Assembly: GCF_036625195.1 (NCBI RefSeq)
Contig: NZ_JAZKUG010000001.1
Location: forward strand, 3,348,001-3,412,000
Origin: Accumulibacter sp.
GTDB taxonomy: Bacteria; Pseudomonadota; Gammaproteobacteria; Burkholderiales; Rhodocyclaceae
Direction of reading: 5' to 3'
Length of the DNA: 64,000 bases
The notes under the pieces were generated by a model. That model was not told where the DNA came from. It ran no database searches and saw only the letters and a list, made by a program, of their open reading frames with translations. Both the position numbers and the translations under genes were made by a program. Shown one piece after another: positions 40,508 through 49,592 of this stretch. The stretch's first letter is position 1. The number at the start of each line of letters is the position of its first letter.

Positions 40508-41990
40508 TACGCAAGCGCAGATTCTGCGCTACTACCATGCCGAGCGCTGGCGCATCGGCACCATCGCCAGCCAGCTGGGCGTCCATCATGGCACCGTCCG
40601 GCGTGTCCTGACGCAGGCGGGTCTGCCACGCACCGGCATCGCGCCGCGGCCTTCCCGCATCGACCCCTACCTGCCCTTGATCCACGCGACCCTGGCGCAG
40701 TTTCCGACCCTGACGGCCAGGCGGCTGTACGTCATGGTCAAGGAACGCGGCTACTCCGGCGGTCCCGATCACTTTCGTCATCTGGTCGCCTTGCATCGTC
40801 CGCGACCGAAGGCGGAAGCCTACCTGCGGCTCTCGACGCTGCCCGGCGAACAGGCACAGGTCGATTGGGGGCACTTCGGCCACCTGGAAATCGGCCGCGC
40901 TCGCCGGGCACTGCTGGCTTTCGTGATGGTGCTGGCGTGGTCGCGCATGATCTATCTGCGCTTCTTTCTCGATGCGCGCATGGAGAACTTCCTGCGCGGC
41001 CATGTCGGAGCGTTTGACGCCTGGAGGGGTCTGCCGAGAGTGCTGCTGTACGACAACCTCAAGAGCGCCGTCCTCGAGCGACAAGGGCAGGCGATCCGTT
41101 TCAATCCCACCCTACTGCAGTTCGCCGGTCATTATCGCTACGAGCCTCGCCCGGTGGCGATCGCGCGGGGCAATGAGAAGGGGCGCGTGGAAAGGGCCAT
41201 TCGCTATGTTCGCGAAGCCTTCTTCGCCGGTCGCAGCTTCCTGGATCTGGCGGACCTCAATGCACGGGCGGAAGCTTGGTGTTCGGGAGAGGCGGCGGAC
41301 CGGCGTTGCCCCGAGGACCCTTCGCTGAGCGTGCGCGAAGCCTTCGCGCTGGAAGCCGCCCATCTGCTGGCGCTGCCGGAGCATGCGTATCCGACCGATG
41401 AGCAGGTGGCGGTGAAGGTCGGCAAGACGCCCTATGTGCGCTTCGACCTGAATGACTATTCGGTGCCGCCGGAGCAGGTGCAGCAGACGCTGACGGTGGT
41501 CGCCGACCCGCTGCGAGTGCGCATCGTCGATGGGCCGACGCTACTGGCGACGCACCGGCGCAGTTATGACCGGGGGCAGTGCATCGAGGATCCCGCCCAT
41601 ATCGCGACGCTGGTCGAACAGAAGCACCAAGCGAGTCTGCACCGGGGGACCGACCGGCTGACGCGGGCGGTACCGGAAAGCCGGGAGTTGCTCGTCCAGG
41701 CGGCCGGCCGGGGGGCGAATCTGGGAACGATCACGGCGGCGCTGTTGCGTCTGCTCGATCGCTACGGTGCAAGCGAGTTGCGGGCGGGCATCGAGGAGGC
41801 CTTGGCCCGTCAGGTGCCGCACCTGAATGCGGTGCGCCTGGCGCTGGAGCGCCGGCGCGAAGCGACCGACCGGCCGCCACCGGTCGAGATCCCCTTGCCC
41901 GAGCACCTGCAGCGCCGCGATACGCCGGTCCGGCCGCATCGGCTGGAACCCTACGACCGGCTGACGGGGGCGACCGATGATCCCGAGTGA
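40491..41990 (+). CDS. istA: IS21-family transposase IstA
   Basis: 499 residues from TTG 40491, chosen for an AGAGG site nine bases upstream and because it begins the conserved helix-turn-helix (ILRYYHAERWRIGTIASQLG). The DDE core starts at QAQVDWGHFG (first Asp), continues with LLYDNLKSAV (second Asp) and GNEKGRVERAIRYVR (Glu). The frame appears undamaged. Catalyses IS21 cut/join reactions with IstB. Confidence 0.9.
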   Translation: MSISTDTQAQILRYYHAERWRIGTIASQLGVHHGTVRRVLTQAGLPRTGIAPRPSRIDPYLPLIHATLAQFPTLTARRLYVMVKERGYSGGPDHFRHLVALHRPRPKAEAYLRLSTLPGEQAQVDWGHFGHLEIGRARRALLAFVMVLAWSRMIYLRFFLDARMENFLRGHVGAFDAWRGLPRVLLYDNLKSAVLERQGQAIRFNPTLLQFAGHYRYEPRPVAIARGNEKGRVERAIRYVREAFFAGRSFLDLADLNARAEAWCSGEAADRRCPEDPSLSVREAFALEAAHLLALPEHAYPTDEQVAVKVGKTPYVRFDLNDYSVPPEQVQQTLTVVADPLRVRIVDGPTLLATHRRSYDRGQCIEDPAHIATLVEQKHQASLHRGTDRLTRAVPESRELLVQAAGRGANLGTITAALLRLLDRYGASELRAGIEEALARQVPHLNAVRLALERRREATDRPPPVEIPLPEHLQRRDTPVRPHRLEPYDRLTGATDDPE

Positions 41991-42738
41991 GGCCTTGCGC
42001 AAACGGGCGGAAGCCTTGCATCTGCACGGCTTGCTGGCGCATTGGTCGGAGCTGGCCGAGTGCGCTTGGGTCGAGCCCTTGCTGACTTGGGAGGAGACCG
42101 AACGGGCCCGGCGCAGTCTGGAGCGCCGTCTCGCCGAGGCGCACATCGGTCGCTTCAAGCCGCTCGCGGATTTCGATTGGGACTGGCCGGAGCAGTGCGA
42201 TCGGACAGCGATCAGCGAGTTGATGAGCCTGGAGTTCCTGAAGAGCGCGAGCAATGCCATTCTGGTCGGGGCGAGTGGGCTGGGCAAGTCGACGATCGCC
42301 CGTAACATCGCACACCGGGCCGTCCTGTCCGGGCATACGGTGCTGTTCACCACCGCCGGTCAGCTCCTCGGCGACCTGGCAGCGATCGACAGCGATTCGG
42401 CTCTGCGCCGGCGACTGCGTCATTATGCGGCGCCGGCGCTGCTGGTGATCGACGAGGTCGGCTATCTGTCGTATTCGAACCGCCACGCCGATCTGCTCTT
42501 CGAGCTGGTCAACCGGCGCCACGAGTGCCGCAGCACGCTGATCACGACCAACCGTTCGTTCTCCGAGTGGTCGGAGGTCTTCCCCAATGCGGCCTGTACC
42601 GTCGCCCTGATCGATCGTCTCGTTCATCACGCCGAGATCGTCGCCATCAAGGGGGAATCCTATCGGCGCAAGGAGGCGCAGGAACGGACGGAGCAGCGCA
42701 CCCAGAAACGTCGATCCACCGTCGGGGCTGCCGCATGA
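41977..42738 (+). CDS. istB: IS21-family helper ATPase IstB
   Basis: 253 residues, DnaA/DnaC-like AAA+ protein. Walker A GASGLGKST at 98-106, Walker B LLVIDEVGYL near 150, and sensor-1 TTNRSFSEW near 188. It overlaps istA by 14 bp and the next small ORF by ATGA. IstB selects target DNA for IstA. Confidence 0.92.
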   Translation: MIPSEALRKRAEALHLHGLLAHWSELAECAWVEPLLTWEETERARRSLERRLAEAHIGRFKPLADFDWDWPEQCDRTAISELMSLEFLKSASNAILVGASGLGKSTIARNIAHRAVLSGHTVLFTTAGQLLGDLAAIDSDSALRRRLRHYAAPALLVIDEVGYLSYSNRHADLLFELVNRRHECRSTLITTNRSFSEWSEVFPNAACTVALIDRLVHHAEIVAIKGESYRRKEAQERTEQRTQKRRSTVGAAA

Positions 42739-42977
42739 AGCCTTATCACCTGCCTTCCGGACTGGGCGCTGGGCTCGATTTCCTGATCTGTGCCGACTGG
42801 ACCCCGGAGCAGGCGCTGGCCGTCGTCGAACTGCTCGAAGATCTGCGTGACCGCATCTGGGCCCACTACGACCTCGCGCTCCTCGATCTGCTGCGAGATG
42901 AACGCACCGGTCCGGGCGAAACACTTCCCGGTAACCACAGCACAGCCGACGACTGGCCTGACGAACCCCCATTCTGA
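42735..42977 (+). CDS. Small IS21-linked ORF
   Basis: 80 residues, acidic, starting in an ATGA overlap with istB. Residues 20-50 form a helix (WTPEQALAVVELLEDLRDRI, then WAHYDLALLDLL). It probably belongs to the IS21 transcript. Function unknown. Confidence 0.6.
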   Translation: MKPYHLPSGLGAGLDFLICADWTPEQALAVVELLEDLRDRIWAHYDLALLDLLRDERTGPGETLPGNHSTADDWPDEPPF

Positions 42978-43002
42978 ACATCGCCGGTCGCTCAGACTTC
43001 AA

Positions 43003-43024
43003 GGGGCCTCAGCGGCCCCTTTTT
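43003..43024 (+). terminator. Rho-independent terminator after the IS21 genes
   Basis: GGGGCC-TCAGC-GGCCCC (extended to 8 bp by flanking AA/TT) followed by TTTTT, 25 bp after the last IS21 ORF. The plus-strand orientation fits termination of the istAB transcript. Confidence 0.8.
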
Positions 43025-43136
43025 ATGTCGACCTCAACAGTCAACCATTCTTCGCCATCTTTGCGCGCCAGATATCCGCGGTTCTTCGCAGCCACTAACA
43101 CAAGCTGGCGTAGCTGACGAGCTAAGGAAGCGCACG

Positions 43137-44641
43137 GGGTGCAATCGGAAGTGCGACTGTGGATCAGGCGGCCTGTTGACGTGTGGACTGCCAATAGCGG
43201 TCCCACTCCTGGTTGGCGCGGCAGACACGCAGCGCCAGCATGTGCTTGGCGTTTTTCAGTTTCCACCAAGCGCCGGCCCGCTTGAGACGGTCCTGGATGA
43301 CGTAACGGTGTGCGCTTTCGATTTCGCCGGACCCTATTGGCAGCCCGGCCACGAGCGCGTCTTGATAGTTGAACTGCCCCGGGCGATTGGTGAGATAGCG
43401 ATGCGCCGCGCGCACCGGGGCGTTGGCATCGGGAACGGTGTCGTCCTCGACGAATCGCTGCAGTTCCTCGACGACGTCCTGGAGGCGGTTCTGTTTCAGC
43501 CGATCCTTCTGCGTTTCCAGCCAAGCCCTCGCCGCCGTGCCGGCGATCGTGTCCCCTGCGGCCGTCAGGTAGTCACAGACATGGTAGAAATCGACGAGAA
43601 AGTGGCCTTGCAGTCCGAATTGCTCACTCACCTGATCCGCAATCCATGCGGCGCCGTCGCTGACCGCATGGACCTTGGTCTTACGCCCCAGTCCGGCCTG
43701 AACCGCCGTGCGCAACAGCGTCTCTCCGACCTGGTCGGGCGGGCCCACGGTGGCGCCGAACACCGGGGTGACGGAGCCCGGCGCATGGACCAGACTCAAA
43801 CGCGCTTCCCTCCAGCCCACCCGGCGGGTCTTGCGGCGGTCCACTTTCGCGCTCTGGTCGTCCGATTCGGCCGTCTCCACGACGGGAATCATGCTCCCAT
43901 CGATCTCGCCGATCAACTGCTCTACGCCGTCTCGTGCCGGGATTTTTGCCGCCGCTTTCGGGCGCTCGTCGATCGTCGCGGCATGCCGCAAGACGATCGG
44001 CCAGCACGTACTGGCGGACACCTCGATACCGTAGTGCTCTTTCAGCTTCTGCGGAATGCGCGCCGCGGGCGCGTCCGCCCCGAAATCAACGATCGCTCGC
44101 TGCAGCGGCTCCGAGCAGCCCCGGCAGACCACCTCCGCCGAACGCGTGAATGGCCGGATCTCCGGCCCGCGCGTCCCTTGCCGGAAGACCTGCTCCGCTA
44201 CTTCGATCTGTCCGTACCGGGTCTGCCAATAGACGTTTTTTTTCCTTCCGCTGCACGCCCGGTTGTTGCGCCACCTCTTCTTCCTTCCGCTGCGCTTGCC
44301 GTCGCGCCCAGCCGTGCAACGCTTCGTTGCCCAACTGCCGCAATTCCTCCGTCACCCGCCGCTCCGCCTCCGCCGCCTTCTCAACATCGCCGGCCGCATT
44401 CTCGACCACCGCCAGCAACGACTCGATCTTGGCTTGGAGCTCGGGATGATCTCTAAACCGCTCTTCCAAACCCCGACTCGGCTTGAGTCGCCCCTCCATT
44501 TCCGACCACCTTTCTGTCATGGGTCTCGCTCCAAGCTGAAGTAACCCATCACTATTTACCCCACCTCCGCCCAATTGTCTAGTGCCGAATGCAACCGCCA
44601 ACCACCTCGCCCCGGCGTCAGTCGCACTTCCGATTGCACCC
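43137..44641 (-). mobile_element. ISKra4-family insertion sequence, copy 2
   Basis: 1505 bp with the same perfect terminal repeats as copy 1. Target duplication AAGCGCACG at 43128-43136 and 44642-44650. It is inserted at the end of the surviving part of the DUF1156 gene. Sequence on its far side (43025-43136) does not continue DUF1156 recognisably, so a deletion preceded the insertion. Confidence 0.95.
43164..44520 (-). CDS. ISKra4-family transposase, copy 2 (+1 shift at A8)
   Basis: Same two-frame organisation as copy 1, with the A8 run at 44236-44243 and start ATG 44520. The second frame is amino-acid identical to copy 3 as far as compared and differs from copy 1 at the fifth residue from the end (T for R). 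No lesion seen. Confidence 0.85.
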
Positions 44642-46233
44642 AAGCGCACGCCACCTTCCAGTGAGACTCGGAAGTCGCCAGCCGCTCCTGCCAGTGGATT
44701 CACCTCGGCATAATCCCAGATCATCGGAAGAGCTTGTCTTGCAAACGTACTTTTCGCTTGATCGCGTGTTGGGCTCCACGCAACAAGCGTGGAGTTGTAG
44801 TCCGTCGCTTTATCGACCCCCAATGCCAAATACACCCCCACCGCATCCGCATACGCCGTTGCGCCAGCGCCCACTTCCGCCAAGGCTTTCCCGTCGTTGG
44901 GCAGGCCGGCGGCGATGGCATCACTCTTCACCCGCTCGCGTGCTTCCTGCACCAGGTCGGAAAAGGTCGTCAGCGCGACGAGTTGCCGGGGGGTGAAGAG
45001 GTCGCCCCAGGTAGTCAGTCCGTACGGCGTGCAGTTGCCGCCGGTCATTCGCGTCGGAATGTCGCCCTCGGGTTTTCACGTCGGCTGCGCGCTCAGAGCA
45101 ATGGCTTCCATTTCCGGCGTCGGAGCCAGATAGGTCCGTCCGCGATCACCCTCAGCAACGATGGCCATCAACCGCGCGCCCATGCGTCGAGCCTTACCTT
45201 CGGCCTTGATGTAGTCGCCGGAAATCGGTGCGCCAGACATCAGGCATCCGAAATTCGCCCGTGCGAGCTTGGTGCCGTTCTTCGCTCGTTCCACATCCCT
45301 CGGCTTGCCCACCTTCACCGTGAAGCGATAGCCACTGCCTTCGATCACCGGTTCGACATAGGCTTCCTTGCCGGCCTTGGTCGAGAGCATGAAGGTCGAG
45401 GCAAGTGGCACATCGATGTGGGCGAAGGCCGGGTTCGGGCTCTTGACCGTGCGCGCCCACAGCCAGGCGATGACCGTCAGCTTCCGGCCCGCGTATTGTT
45501 TCAGGTCCGGCCGTTCCTGCACCATCGCTGCCGTGACCTCGATCTTGGGGTAGAGATGACCGATGCGCTTCTCGGCCTCGTCACGCATCCACTGGCCGTA
45601 GTACCGCACGTCCTCGGCCAGTCCCTGCGCGCCTCGCCAGCTCTTGTCCATCTGCGCTTTCTGGCGCTGCGCAACGGGGTTCACCGGCGGTTTGCCGGCG
45701 AACTTCGGCGGGATCTCGATCATCGCCTTGTTGATCAGCACCGCCACCGGATTCAGATCGCTGGCGTAGCTCTCCAGCCCCAGCCGCTGCGCTTCGAGCG
45801 GCAGCGCACCGCCGCCGGCGAACGGGTCATGAAAAGCCGGCAGCCTGTAGCGGTCGAAGAGCTCCTTGGCGCGCGGATGGTCGGCATTCTCGGCACAGGT
45901 ATAGCGCCAGCTCTGCCAGATTTCGTCGCGCGCCTGCTGCAGCACGGTCTCGTTGGTCGTGTTCTCCCACTTGACCAGATCCTCGATGATGCGGAACAGC
46001 CGTTGCCGCTCCTTCTCCTGCTTTTTCTCCGTCGGGAAGATGTCGGGATGCGCCGACGGGTCGTCGACCATCTGCGCAAAGATCACCGCCCGCGCCGCCG
46101 CCAGCGGCCGCCGCGCCCACCACAGATGCAGGGTGCTCGGGTGGCCGTGACGGATGGACTTTTCGCGCGCACTGGCGATGTTGATCGCCTCCAGCGGCAG
46201 CGCGACTTCGATGAGTTTTTTCTTTGGCGTCAT
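44642..46233 (-). pseudogene. DUF1156 DNA methyltransferase-like gene, nonsense-mutated and truncated
   Basis: From ATG 46233 the frame has the DUF1156 head ([20 protein letters not shown]), an SAM-binding DPFAGGG at 136-142 and ASDLNPVAV just after. A single TGA at 45076-45078 (probably a former TGG) interrupts it. The same frame then continues [20 protein letters not shown] with WDYAEVNPL until ISKra4 copy 2 cuts it at 44641. Family members are considerably longer, so the C-terminal part is lost. Its start overlaps the PIN gene stop (ATGA). It would have modified or sensed DNA in the helicase/DUF499 system. Confidence 0.8.
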
Positions 46234-46363
46234 GGACAAGCGTTCAAGAGTTTCTTGTTCGTGGTCAGAAGATCAATCCCGCCCAGCGTCATATCACCGT
46301 CGTGGGTGAGAAGCTTCCAACCATTCAACCGACAGTTCTGGATCAGCAAACCGTCGTTGAAAT
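46230..46363 (-). pseudogene. PIN-domain gene, 3' part (split by IS66)
   Basis: Removing the IS66 element and one 8-bp duplication joins this part in frame to the 5' part at 48797. The protein continues DGLLIQNCRLNGWKLLTHDG and ends NKKLLNACP with a TGA at 46230 that overlaps the DUF1156 start. The HDGD stretch fits the late acidic site of PIN nucleases. Confidence 0.8.
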
Positions 46364-46400
46364 GTAAGCGTTCAGCGCACCCACCCCTGGGCGCGCAGGA

Positions 46401-47969
46401 TCACACTGGCTTTTTGAGCGGCAGCAACTCGTCGATGCGGCTGTTCGGCCAGGAGGGGAGTTTGTCCAGGGTGTCGGTCAGCCAGGCCATCGGCTCGATG
46501 CCGTTCAGGCGGGCGGTTTCGAGCAGCGATTGAATCGCCGCGGCGCGTTGGCCTGCCGCCTCGGAACCGGCGAACAGCCAATTCTTCTTCCCGATGGCGA
46601 TCGGGCGAATGGCATTCTCGACCGGGTTGTTGTCGATCGGGTAGAAACCGTTCGTGGCGTACCGGGCCAATGCCGGCCAGCGCCGCAGACTGTAGTCGAT
46701 CGCCTTGGCCAGGGCACCGCCGTCGGCCACCGATCGGCGAGTGTTCTGGAGCCACAGGTGCAGGGCTTCGAGCAGCGGCTGACTGGTTTCCTTTCGTCGT
46801 CGGGCGCGTTCCTCGACCGCCTTCCCTTTCGCCGCGTCCTCGATGGCATACAGCTCGCCGATGCGGCGCAGGGCCTCCGCGGCAAGGGGACTGCGATTCG
46901 CCTGATGGAGGTCGAAGAACTTCCGCCGGGCATGGGCCAGACAGGCGAGTTCGATCACCTCGCCACGAAACAGCGCCTGGTAGCCGGCGAACTCATCGAC
47001 CATCAGCGCACCTTGCCAGTCCGCGAGGAACTCCGCCACATACTTCCCACCCCGGCCGGGCTGGTAGTCGAAGACGACGATCGGCGGATCGCTGGCCAAG
47101 GCATTGCTGCGATAAGCCCAGAGATAGGCCCGCTTGGTCTTGCCATTGCCCGGATCGAGTTGCTGCACCGGGGTTTCATCGGCATGCAGCACCGTCCCCT
47201 GGCGCAGCAGTTCGGCGAGACGCAGCCAGAGCGGTTCCAGGGCGACGCCGATGCGGCCGACCCAGTCGGCCAGCGTCGAACGCGACAGGGTCACCCCCGA
47301 GCGGGCGGCCTGCCGTTCAAGACGGTAGAGGGGCAGATGATCGGCGTACTTGCTGACCATCACCCAGGCCAGCAAGGCCGGTGTCGCCAGACCGCCGTCG
47401 ATGACCGAAGCCACAGCCGGTGCGGCGGTGAGGGTTTCGCAGGGCCGGCAGGCGTACTTGGGATAGATGTGGCGCTCGACGAAGAACTCGGCAGGGACGA
47501 TGCTGAGCTTCTCGGTCACGTCCTCGCCGATCCGCACCAGGGCCTGACCACATTGCCCACAGGTGCAGGTTTCCGGCTCGTGCAGGTGCTCGACACGCGG
47601 CAGTTCCTCGGGCAGGGGCTGACGGCCGGCGCGGTCGCGTTTCGGTTTCTCGGCGGGCAGCTGATGCGGCCCCATTTCGGCCGCCTGGCGCCGTTCGGCC
47701 AGGCGGGCTTCGCAGGCGGCCAGGTCGGCAGCGAGCGTTTCGTCGAAGAGGTCCCGTTCGCCGGCGGCCAGGGACTCGCTCTTGACGCCGAACTTCATCC
47801 GCCGCAAATAGGCCAGTTCGAGGGTCAGCTTCTCGATCTTGGCATCGCGCCAGCGAATCTCCGTGGCGTTGGTCTTGACCTGTTCGAGCAGTCCACCGAG
47901 CCGATTCTCGGCCCAGAAAACCAGTTCTGGCGAGGGTGAGAAGGAGGCAAGTTCGCTCGCTAAATCCAT
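46401..47969 (-). CDS. tnpC: IS66 transposase TnpC
   Basis: 522 residues. An N-terminal coiled coil (about 25-60), a zinc-binding block CTCGQCGQ plus CRPC (about 135-175), and the DDE domain with LHADETPVQ (Asp), MVDEFAGYQALF (Asp) and FYPIDNNPVENAIRP (Glu region). Full length and uninterrupted. Confidence 0.93.
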   Translation of the reverse strand: MDLASELASFSPSPELVFWAENRLGGLLEQVKTNATEIRWRDAKIEKLTLELAYLRRMKFGVKSESLAAGERDLFDETLAADLAACEARLAERRQAAEMGPHQLPAEKPKRDRAGRQPLPEELPRVEHLHEPETCTCGQCGQALVRIGEDVTEKLSIVPAEFFVERHIYPKYACRPCETLTAAPAVASVIDGGLATPALLAWVMVSKYADHLPLYRLERQAARSGVTLSRSTLADWVGRIGVALEPLWLRLAELLRQGTVLHADETPVQQLDPGNGKTKRAYLWAYRSNALASDPPIVVFDYQPGRGGKYVAEFLADWQGALMVDEFAGYQALFRGEVIELACLAHARRKFFDLHQANRSPLAAEALRRIGELYAIEDAAKGKAVEERARRRKETSQPLLEALHLWLQNTRRSVADGGALAKAIDYSLRRWPALARYATNGFYPIDNNPVENAIRPIAIGKKNWLFAGSEAAGQRAAAIQSLLETARLNGIEPMAWLTDTLDKLPSWPNSRIDELLPLKKPV

Positions 47970-48049
47970 GGTGAATTATACCATCAAGATGCTCAGAAGG
48001 ACGTCTAAGACACGGATTTTGCGTGCTTTGTGCAAAATACAGTGCGCCC

Positions 48050-48403
48050 TTACACGTGCCAGCTGGCGGGTGCGGGCGCGTCCCGGCGTTGCCAGTCTAC
48101 GCCGGCGATCAGCCAACGCCATTGCGCCGCAGTGAGGGCGAAGACCGGGTCGCTGGCGCTCGGCCAAGTGAAGGAGCCACGGTGCAACCGGCGTTGCGAC
48201 AGCCAGACGCCGGTGCCGTCCCAGACCAGCAGTTTGAGCCGGCTGCGGCGCCGGTTGGTAAAGGCGTAGGCGGTGCCGTCACAGGGGCTGCGCCCAAGAC
48301 TAGCCTGGATGCGGGCTGACAGGCCATCAATGCCCAGGCGCATGTCCACCGCTTCGACGGCCAGCCAGATGCGCTCGGGCACCGCCCCGAGCGGCGCGTT
48401 CAT
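48050..48403 (-). CDS. tnpB: IS66 protein TnpB
   Basis: 117 residues. WLAVEAVDMRLGIDGLSARI then AYAFTNRRRSRLKLLVWDGTG is the IS66 Orf2 signature. ATG 48403 overlaps the tnpA stop (ATGA). Needed for IS66 transposition; biochemical role uncertain. Confidence 0.92.
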   Translation of the reverse strand: MNAPLGAVPERIWLAVEAVDMRLGIDGLSARIQASLGRSPCDGTAYAFTNRRRSRLKLLVWDGTGVWLSQRRLHRGSFTWPSASDPVFALTAAQWRWLIAGVDWQRRDAPAPASWHV

Positions 48404-48720
48404 GCGCGCTCTCCCCACAGGGCCGTCAACCACCCAGCCGGTGGCAACGCGGCAAAGTCGAGTCGCCAGCTCTGGGGGCTGTGGAGCGACAGGCTCGGCG
48501 TTGAGGCCACGGCATTGGCAACCCTCACTGCAGGAACCAGGGTCAGTGGGCTTCTCGCTCCGCTCGATCCTGGACCCTTCGCCAAGCGCAGGTGCCAGTA
48601 ACTGAGCGAATGGCTTCTCAGTCCGTGCTGCTCACAGTACGCCTTCTGGCTGCCGCCGCTCGCCCGCCAGGCGTCCACATGCCCCCGCCACCGCGCTTCC
48701 CGTTCCCCTGCCTTGTCCAT
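48400..48720 (-). CDS. tnpA: IS66 protein TnpA
   Basis: 106 residues with a helix-turn-helix-like N-terminus (WRASGGSQKAYCEQHGLRSH then SLSYWHLR), the IS66 Orf1 pattern. First gene of the IS transcript, coupled to tnpB by ATGA. Confidence 0.88.
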   Translation of the reverse strand: MDKAGEREARWRGHVDAWRASGGSQKAYCEQHGLRSHSLSYWHLRLAKGPGSSGARSPLTLVPAVRVANAVASTPSLSLHSPQSWRLDFAALPPAGWLTALWGERA

Positions 48721-48796
48721 CTCTTCCTCCTGAAAAAAAACCTGGAGGTTGCTCCACTTCTCGCGGGTTTTACAGGTGGTCGGGATGGACGCTTAC

Positions 48797-49228
48797 GTTG
48801 AAATCAACGGTGCCGCTCTGCACAGCGCCGAGTACCGCAGGCATGTCGATATTTTCCAGATGGGTGTCACGCGATGAACTGTTCTTCAGGATTTGCTTGA
48901 CCTCGGCCACGGCTGACTGAAGGACATTGGCGCCGTCATTGGATTGCCGAAAGTCCTTGAACCTCGGATAAGCTTTTTTCCATGTCGCGTCGTATTCAAT
49001 GCGCACGTAGCGGTTGAGGTATTCACTCAAGACCAGAGCATCGACTACCGGCTGCGCCTTTGCCTGCAAGAGACGAGCAAACGTACCGGAATAGGCGGCC
49101 GCCCATGATGGTGTGGGTTGCGACGCGGGCGGCAGTAGGTAGAGCCAAACATTGGCATCAATGAGTATTTGCTCGCCCACCTGGTAAGGGTAGGCCGCCG
49201 CGTCGTGCGCACTATTCTTCGTCTTCAT
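48797..49228 (-). pseudogene. PIN-domain gene, 5' part (split by IS66)
   Basis: ATG 49228 overlaps the end of the STAS-like gene by 17 bp. The frame carries ILIDANVWLYLLPP (first PIN Asp, D24), VVDALVLSEYLNRYVR with the conserved Glu, then TVDFN at the IS66 junction. Reconstructed with the 3' part it gives a 185-residue PIN ribonuclease-like protein. No VapB-type antitoxin is adjacent; the STAS-like/GHKL pair takes that position. Confidence 0.8.
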
Positions 49229-49574
49229 CGATGACCTCTTGCCAGGTTTGGTCATAGGCTTGCTGGTTGGCGAAGTAGCGCTTGGCGTTTTCGATGGCGC
49301 GTCCGAGCATTGCGCGGTCGTCGTCAGAGATGTCGGCAAAGGCGAGATGTTGCTGCAGGAAGGCTTCGTCATATTGGCCACCGTAGAGTTGGCCGATCGC
49401 GGCATTGAGAAACGCCGTGATCAGGTTCTCCCGGTTGGCGAACGAAAGCTCGACAGCACGATTGGCCTTGAACGCGGCCACGATTTTGTCGAAGACCTTT
49501 TGACCATCGTCGGTGGATACCCATACCGGGCCGCCGACAATGTCAAATATTTTCAGTGTGACGCGATCAGCCAT
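49212..49574 (-). CDS. STAS-like DUF4325 protein
   Basis: 120 residues. TLKIFDIVGGPVWVSTDDGQ then VELSFANRENLITAFLNAAI with GQLYG is the DUF4325 'STAS-like' pattern. The C-terminal 40 residues are helical and acidic (ending DEDEE). STAS domains typically bind GHKL kinases in partner-switching; the GHKL gene lies 18 bp upstream and the PIN gene overlaps downstream. The regulatory link to the PIN nuclease is inference. Confidence 0.8.
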   Translation of the reverse strand: MADRVTLKIFDIVGGPVWVSTDDGQKVFDKIVAAFKANRAVELSFANRENLITAFLNAAIGQLYGGQYDEAFLQQHLAFADISDDDRAMLGRAIENAKRYFANQQAYDQTWQEVIDEDEE

Positions 49575-49592
49575 GGTTGCAATCCCCCCTGT

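Larger units (their letters stand above)
40055..42977 (+). mobile_element. IS21-family element (core genes)
   Basis: Contains istA and istB in the standard 14-bp overlap plus a zinc-finger ORF in front and a short ORF behind, all on one strand and probably one transcript. A terminator follows at 43003. Terminal repeats and target duplication could not be resolved by eye, so the span given covers only the genes. It lies between the MNT remnant and the truncated DUF1156 gene. Confidence 0.8.
46364..48796 (-). mobile_element. IS66-family insertion sequence
   Basis: 2433 bp, ends GTAAGCG (46364) and CGCTTAC (48796) as in IS66 elements, with an 8-bp target duplication GTTGAAAT at 46356-46363 and 48797-48804. 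Carries tnpA, tnpB and tnpC in order on the minus strand. It splits a PIN-domain gene. Confidence 0.95.

Noticed and set aside
43025..43136. Short minus-strand frame ending ...WLTVEVDIKRGR as a gene C-terminus
   Set aside because: It looks protein-like, but has no start, is in a different frame from the DUF1156 remnant across the ISKra4 site, and is too short to assign.
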